A stretch of 64,000 nt of DNA from Meiothermus cerbereus DSM 11376 (GTDB lineage Bacteria; Deinococcota; Deinococci; Deinococcales; Thermaceae): positions 117,065-181,064 of the forward strand of contig NZ_JHVI01000004.1 of assembly GCF_000620065.1 (NCBI RefSeq), read 5' to 3'. Made by a program: the position numbers and the translations under genes. Of the stretch, positions 59,388 to 64,000 are shown in pieces. The notes under the pieces were generated by a model that was not told the origin of the DNA, made no database searches, and saw only the letters and a list, made by a program, of their open reading frames with translations. The first letter of the stretch is position 1; the number at the start of each line of letters is the position of its first letter.

Positions 59388-62120
59388 ATGCAAACAAGGC
59401 CCAATAATCCAACGAGGCTGCGGCCACATGGAAACGCACTGGTCATAACTGTTTTGGTGGCGCTGGTCATGGTGATTTCGCTGCTTTCAATTACCACCAG
59501 CCTGACCATTGGCAACCGCCAGGTGGTCACCAACCAGGGCCTGGCCAACCGCGCTCAGTTTGCCGCTGAGTCTGGCTTGGTGAGGGGGTTGCAGAGCTAC
59601 CAAACCGTGCTCAACTATCTAAAAGGCATCAAAGTAGATTTGTCTGGCCCCAGCGCAGCTACCGTAAGGGCGGCTTATGTGCAAGCCCTGTACCGTTTCT
59701 GCTACGGCAACAGCACCACAGGGCCTTCGCTCAGCACCTTTGAAAATACCCTGAACACCATGCAGACGGGGACGCTGTGCGAAGCCTTGCCCATAGACCT
59801 GAACAGTACCCCGGCTGAGGTGGGCAACGAGCGCCTGGCGATTCTCACCAACCCTTTGCTCTTCGATAACACCGTATATAACGGCCAGGTTAGCAATCCT
59901 GCGGAATACTGGGGTCGGCTGGCCCTGGGAACGGCAGGTGCAGAGGGCGTGCTGGGCTCGTCAGACGGTTTAGAAGACCGCTACATTGTGCAAGTTGACT
60001 TTACCCCGCGGCGCATTACCATTCAAAACGGTGCGCCCACCCTGGTGTTTGGTGATCCCAACAGCGCTATTGTTTCCACGGGTCGTGTGGTGCGGGGTAC
60101 AGAGGTACTGGCCGAGCGCAGGGTGGCTCGAGGTGTACCGACCACCAGCCTGGGGGTTACCAATGTGACCATTCAAACCCCCAGCTTCTCCTTCTTTGCC
60201 TTTTTTGTGAACAACACTGTTCGCGCCAATGGCAGCCGGGTGGTGCTCCGCGACGGCTTTACCGTAAACGGTCCCGCTTTTACCAATGGCCGCTGGGCCT
60301 TCGAGCAGCGCATACCACCTGCAACCTTTAACTTTAACGACCAGTTTGGCAGTGCAGGTTGTGAGCAGGGAGCCGACACCTGCACCGAGGCGCAGCGTTT
60401 GGCGGGGCGGGGTTACTATCTGGGCGACGGCAACACCACCAGCACCTTTACAACCGTTCCGGCCATCAACAGCGCAACCGGACTAACGGGGATCAATCCC
60501 AATTTTGCTCGTCTGCGCAACCCAGCAGGGAACTACCTGTGCGACGATGGCAGTGGTGGTCAGGTGGTATGCGCTCCCGGCGCGCCAGCGAGTACCTGGC
60601 TCTATGACGTAAACTGGCAGCGCAACCCAATTCCCATGCCAGGCAGCGATGCCATCGCCCGTTTTGAGCGGAACGCAGCCGGTGGTATACCGACCACCAC
60701 CAGGGACGAAAACGGCAACCTGCTCCGCGATGCCAACCGACGTATCCTGGTAAGCAACCCGGGTGACACAGCGGGCTTTTTTATTGATAGCAGCTTGTAT
60801 ACCGCTTCGACTAGTGCTCAGAGTTATAGTGGCTGGACCAATGCCCCCGGTGGTGCCATCACCATAAACCCTGCTCTCATTCCACGGCCAAGCCCAAGTG
60901 TGCTGCAAAACAACACTGGACGTTATGTAGGTACACCGACCGTTCGGGTGTACGTCGAGAACGGTCGTCAGCGTATTAGCATCACCACCACCCATGTGAG
61001 CGGGTATGCCCTCGCGGTAGAGCGGCAGTGCTACACCCCACCTCCCCCTGGCGGTGGTGGTGGCGGTGGCGGTGGCGGCGGCGGTGGCGGCGGCGGTGGC
61101 GGTGGCGGTGGCGGCGGCGGCGGAGTATGGCTGCCCCGGCTGCAAAAGCTAGCCGACCACCTGCTCAACCTTGGCTCTGTAGCCTATGCCCAAAGCGTTT
61201 CTATTTCCCCCATTACCTGCTCGAGCGGAACACCGCGCTACCGCACCTACTGGACTAACAACCCCGGTGACAGCAACATTATCCAGAACCCCAGGCCCAG
61301 CCTGCGCCAGAGCGTTACGGTGGTGTACGAGATAGACGACCAGGGCCGGGTCACTGTAGTTTCGGACAACAGCACGGGCATCCAGACCCTTCCCGACGGG
61401 GGCCTGACTGCGAGCAACAGCGCCGTACCGCGGGCGGCCATTCCTCCCATCCAGGGGCCGCCCCCTGGGGTTCGCTTCAACGGCGTGCTCTACAGCAACG
61501 GCGACCTGGCGGTGCGAAGCGTGGGCGATATCAATAGCGCCAGCGAGGCCAGCAGCAGTCGGGCTGTGGCCAGTTATCAGCAGCTATCAATATCGGCAAG
61601 AAACAACATCCGGGTTCAATCCAACCTGCGTTACCAGACCCCCATCCCCGACCCCCTACCTCCCGATCCCGACCAGTGGCCGCGCAACCTGCTGGGTTTG
61701 TACGCAGGGCAGGATGTGCGGCTTGACCCTCTGGGCTACCTTGACATTACCAGTACCAGCAACCGCAACCTGGTGATCGATGGCGTGGTGATGGCCCAGA
61801 ACGGGGAAGTGCGCGGGCACCACGCTGCCTTCGATACCTGCTCAAATCCAGCCAGCCTGCGGGATGGTGGTAGTTTTAGGGTATTTGGCGGTGTGATTCA
61901 AAACCGGCTGGGGGCGGTCAACTGCGGAACGGTGAGCGGCACCTTCCGGGGTTACCGCTCCAACCACACCTACGACCAGCGGTTATTAAACGCGGCTTAT
62001 CGTCCCCCGAGCTTCCCGGATGCAGCCAACACCACGCTCAATACGGTAGTTAATACCATTTTGCAGGGCAGCGGGGCCTCGGCAGGCAACCAGGGTTTCT
62101 GGCGCTTGATTGGTCAGTAG
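59388..62120 (+). CDS. Large PilX-like pilus assembly protein
   Basis: A 910-aa protein with an N-terminal PilX-type membrane helix (GNALVITVLVALVMVISLLSI, residues about 15-35) and a very long extracellular region. Glycine codons run uninterrupted from 61050 to 61124 (25 Gly), after PPPPG. A beta-solenoid-like end (RNNIRVQSNLRYQT, YLDITSTSNRNLVIDG) follows. It may match the large ComZ-type minor pilin of Thermus, but I cannot prove this. AGGAG precedes ATG 59388. First gene of a four-gene minor-pilin operon. Confidence 0.82.
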   Translation: MQTRPNNPTRLRPHGNALVITVLVALVMVISLLSITTSLTIGNRQVVTNQGLANRAQFAAESGLVRGLQSYQTVLNYLKGIKVDLSGPSAATVRAAYVQALYRFCYGNSTTGPSLSTFENTLNTMQTGTLCEALPIDLNSTPAEVGNERLAILTNPLLFDNTVYNGQVSNPAEYWGRLALGTAGAEGVLGSSDGLEDRYIVQVDFTPRRITIQNGAPTLVFGDPNSAIVSTGRVVRGTEVLAERRVARGVPTTSLGVTNVTIQTPSFSFFAFFVNNTVRANGSRVVLRDGFTVNGPAFTNGRWAFEQRIPPATFNFNDQFGSAGCEQGADTCTEAQRLAGRGYYLGDGNTTSTFTTVPAINSATGLTGINPNFARLRNPAGNYLCDDGSGGQVVCAPGAPASTWLYDVNWQRNPIPMPGSDAIARFERNAAGGIPTTTRDENGNLLRDANRRILVSNPGDTAGFFIDSSLYTASTSAQSYSGWTNAPGGAITINPALIPRPSPSVLQNNTGRYVGTPTVRVYVENGRQRISITTTHVSGYALAVERQCYTPPPPGGGGGGGGGGGGGGGGGGGGGGGGGVWLPRLQKLADHLLNLGSVAYAQSVSISPITCSSGTPRYRTYWTNNPGDSNIIQNPRPSLRQSVTVVYEIDDQGRVTVVSDNSTGIQTLPDGGLTASNSAVPRAAIPPIQGPPPGVRFNGVLYSNGDLAVRSVGDINSASEASSSRAVASYQQLSISARNNIRVQSNLRYQTPIPDPLPPDPDQWPRNLLGLYAGQDVRLDPLGYLDITSTSNRNLVIDGVVMAQNGEVRGHHAAFDTCSNPASLRDGGSFRVFGGVIQNRLGAVNCGTVSGTFRGYRSNHTYDQRLLNAAYRPPSFPDAANTTLNTVVNTILQGSGASAGNQGFWRLIGQ

Positions 62121-62123
62121 ATT

Positions 62124-62633
62124 ATGCATAAGAAACACCTCGAGCCCATCCTGTTACAGCGGTCGGGTCTGACTTTTGTAGAGATTCTGGTGGTGATGGC
62201 TATTTTTGGCATTTTGCTGACCATTGCTGCGGTCAACCTTAATGGAGCACGTCAACGTGCCCTGGTACGTGAAGCTGCAGCATCGGTGGCCACAGCCTTG
62301 TTGCAGGCCCGCAGCGAGGCCCAGCGCTACAACAGCAACGTGGTGGTGGCGCTGGAAACTGGTGGTACGGCTTTCACCATTACCCAGCTTCGCAGTGGTA
62401 CGCCCGTTAGCCGCACGGTTCGGCTGCCCGCAGGAACATTGGCCGAGGTGCCTGCGGGTGGGCCAAGCACCGTGATCTACCGTGCCCCATTTGGGGTGCT
62501 GGACGGTGGGGGGGCGGCATTCTGTTTCCGGCTTGCCAGCCAGGTAGCGCCTTGCAGCACAGCCACGACTTCGGCGCCCCGCAGCATCGTGGGTATAGTA
62601 GGGCTGGTTGGAAAGGTGGTGGTGTTCAATTAA
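62124..62633 (+). CDS. Prepilin-like protein (GspH/FimT type)
   Basis: A 169-aa type IV prepilin. The class III signal RSG-LTFVEILVVMAIFGIL is cleaved after Gly by PilD, with the Glu at +5. The C-terminal part is GspH/FimT-like (ARSEAQRYNSNVVVALE). It begins 3 nt after the preceding stop without a clear ribosome site, so translation is probably coupled. Confidence 0.88.
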   Translation: MHKKHLEPILLQRSGLTFVEILVVMAIFGILLTIAAVNLNGARQRALVREAAASVATALLQARSEAQRYNSNVVVALETGGTAFTITQLRSGTPVSRTVRLPAGTLAEVPAGGPSTVIYRAPFGVLDGGGAAFCFRLASQVAPCSTATTSAPRSIVGIVGLVGKVVVFN

Positions 62634-62655
62634 CAGCCAGAACAAGGTTCGAACC

Positions 62656-63093
62656 ATGCGTGCCCCAGCGGGCGTGACGCTAGTTGAACTTCTGATTTCT
62701 ATAGTCTTGTTGGGGGCTTTGCTGGCTGCAGTGGCAGGGGCGGTGGCTACTATCTTCGGTGCTACCCGAAGTGCTCAGATGGGTATAAATGCCAATGCCC
62801 AGGCGCGCGACACAATGGAAACGCTACGCATTCAGTGGACGAGTGGGCCAACTGCTCAGGCTGCCTACGATGCCAACTGCGTTAGGATTGCGCTCCCCGA
62901 TGGAGCCAGCGTTACGGTGGGGGCGGTTGATCCTGCGACCAACACCTATACGCCCCAGCCAGTGCTCGTCGTGCCGCCTGCAGGCCCTTGCCCCGGCGGA
63001 AGCTATAACCAACCGCTCAAGCGGGTACAGGTTACGGTAGCACGTAATGGTCGCGAACTAAGCCGACTCACCCTGGATTTACCTCGGCCTTAG
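62656..63093 (+). CDS. Prepilin-like protein (PilV type)
   Basis: A 145-aa prepilin: APAG-VTLVELLISIVLLGAL is the cleavage site and helix. The short globular part has Cys-containing loops (DANCVRIAL, GPCPGG). A longer in-frame start overlaps the previous gene and is rejected in favour of ATG 62656. Confidence 0.88.
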   Translation: MRAPAGVTLVELLISIVLLGALLAAVAGAVATIFGATRSAQMGINANAQARDTMETLRIQWTSGPTAQAAYDANCVRIALPDGASVTVGAVDPATNTYTPQPVLVVPPAGPCPGGSYNQPLKRVQVTVARNGRELSRLTLDLPRP

Positions 63094-63102
63094 GAGAAGT
63101 CC

Positions 63103-63888
63103 ATGCGCATACGCGGTATTACCCTGGTCGAACTTCTGGTAGCCCTGGTCATTCTGGGCGCGTTGATGGCCGCTTTCACGGGCTTTTTTGTTTCCACCCT
63201 GCGCACTACCAGCGACTTTGACCGTCGCAATGAGTTGCTGATCGAGGGTCAAATTGCACACCAGCTACTGGTCTCGAGGCTGCAAGAGGCCTGGTTTGTG
63301 TACCCCAGCGGTCAGAGCATTATCCTCAGTTCGCCTGCTGTCTGGCAAACCACCAACCCCACCACGGGAAGCAATGTGTGGACGGTAGGGAGCAACTTTG
63401 TGGCTGTGGTGCTGCCCCCCCTTGATATCAGGGCGGCCTGTAATCCCGCTGTACCAGGTCAGACTGGTGGCTGCTACCGATTTTTTGCTTACTATCCCCT
63501 TGGCCGGGCCGCTTACGTGGCAAATACGGCAGGGGACATCTTTGCGCGTTTGCCAGCCGATGCGGCCAATGCTGGAGCCTGGGTGCTGATGCAGTACAGC
63601 GCTTTTTTGGAATCTGCGGCGGTTGTGGCAGGTAGTACGGCCCCCACGGCAGGGGCGCTTACCACCATGGGCGGAGTTACGGTAGCCCTGGTAGCTGACT
63701 ATCTTGCGCCAGGCAGCGCCCCATTCGCCATTAGCGAGGTTGCGGTAGGGCCTCCAGCCATTCGCCAGGTGAGGGTCAACCTGCAGCTTAGCCGGGTTGT
63801 GCAAGGGCGTACCTTTACGGCTGGGGGTTCAGGTTCTTCCCTTAGCTCTACTGTGCAGCCACGTAACCAGGGCGTTCTGGCTCCCTAG
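63103..63888 (+). CDS. Prepilin-like protein (PilW type), end at IS junction
   Basis: A 261-aa prepilin starting MRIRG-ITLVELLVALVILG, with a larger globular domain as in PilW-type minor pilins. Ribosome site AGGAG lies before ATG 63103. The stop codon TAG lies at the apparent left end of an IS5-type element, so the natural C terminus may have been altered by the insertion. Confidence 0.85.
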   Translation: MRIRGITLVELLVALVILGALMAAFTGFFVSTLRTTSDFDRRNELLIEGQIAHQLLVSRLQEAWFVYPSGQSIILSSPAVWQTTNPTTGSNVWTVGSNFVAVVLPPLDIRAACNPAVPGQTGGCYRFFAYYPLGRAAYVANTAGDIFARLPADAANAGAWVLMQYSAFLESAAVVAGSTAPTAGALTTMGGVTVALVADYLAPGSAPFAISEVAVGPPAIRQVRVNLQLSRVVQGRTFTAGGSGSSLSSTVQPRNQGVLAP

Positions 63889-64000
63889 AGACTGGTAAGA
63901 ACCTATTCGAAACGAAGGCCGTTAGTTATGTTTATAGCATGAACCGCCGTCCATACCCCTCCGACGTAAGCGATGAGGAATGGGCCTTCGTGATGCCCTA
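63889..64000 (+). mobile_element. IS5-type insertion sequence, left end (cut by window)
   Basis: Starts just after CTAG at the pilW-type stop. The probable terminal repeat begins GAGACTGGTAAGAACCT. The transposase start lies 50 nt in. Only 112 nt are visible, so the right end and target duplication cannot be seen. Confidence 0.6.
63939..64000 (+). CDS. IS5-family transposase, 5' end
   Basis: MNRRPYPSDVSDEEWAFVMP is the characteristic N terminus of IS5/IS4-like (DUF4096-type) transposases. The gene runs off the right edge. It carries the start only; the DDE residues are not visible. Confidence 0.85.
   Translation, partial: MNRRPYPSDVSDEEWAFVMP

Overview
The window looks like chromosomal DNA of a Meiothermus-type member of the Thermaceae (phylum Deinococcota). 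Evidence: a V-type (A/V) ATP synthase operon, a Thermus-style aspartate kinase with an internal beta-subunit start, futalosine-pathway menaquinone synthesis (mqnB), a TilS-TadA fusion, a Thermus-type alpha-glucan phosphorylase, high GC, very frequent CTCGAG hexamers, and many genes whose start codon lies 6-8 nt after a TANNNT -10 box (leaderless transcripts). The species cannot be fixed from sequence alone.

Layout. 0-2.8 kb: atpA (3' end), atpB, atpD. 2.9-6.7 kb: small membrane proteins, a nitrilase-family hydrolase, aspartate kinase, a phosphoribosyltransferase. 6.9-9.9 kb: malate dehydrogenase divergent from malic enzyme. 10-18.9 kb: a tandem-duplicated HspR-like regulator, murJ, sbcDC, a DUF1385 protein, a cyclase-family protein with mqnB. 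18.9-21.1 kb: the most novel locus, three related 19-22-residue Cys-terminated micropeptides in front of a two-gene ABC exporter. 21.1-28 kb: a PlsY/acyl-ACP-reductase-like fusion, methyltransferase, TerC, esterase, ppc. 28-33.4 kb: nudix, ribF, a DUF4258-like protein, mtnA-comF, an ArsR-like regulator with a class A beta-lactamase-like protein. 33.7-38.6 kb: glycogen phosphorylase, a 10-repeat CRISPR array without cas genes in view, a YkgJ-type Cys-cluster protein, a YbjN-type protein. 38.7-45.6 kb: tRNA-Ser and translation genes (tilS-tadA, truD, ffh-rpsP-khpA-rimM-trmD-rplS). 45.8-57.3 kb: a secreted-protein island (copper-amine-oxidase-N-like protein, two subtilase lipoproteins, a beta-propeller lipoprotein, a large lipoprotein) around an AfsR/SARP-like regulator. 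57.3-59.1 kb: prs and mtnN. 59.4-63.9 kb: a minor-pilin operon interrupted at its end by an IS5-type element.

How parts work together. In the secreted-protein island, three genes share a promoter layout of two CGTTCA-type heptamers 11 bp apart, then 11 nt, then a -10 hexamer; the SARP-like regulator encoded there is the natural candidate to bind it. The micropeptide/ABC locus resembles export systems for short leaderless amphipathic peptides, but the paired C-terminal cysteines (C-x4/5-C at the very end) match nothing I recognise. mtnN and mtnA both belong to methylthioadenosine salvage; mdh, malic enzyme and ppc set the C3/C4 node of carbon metabolism.
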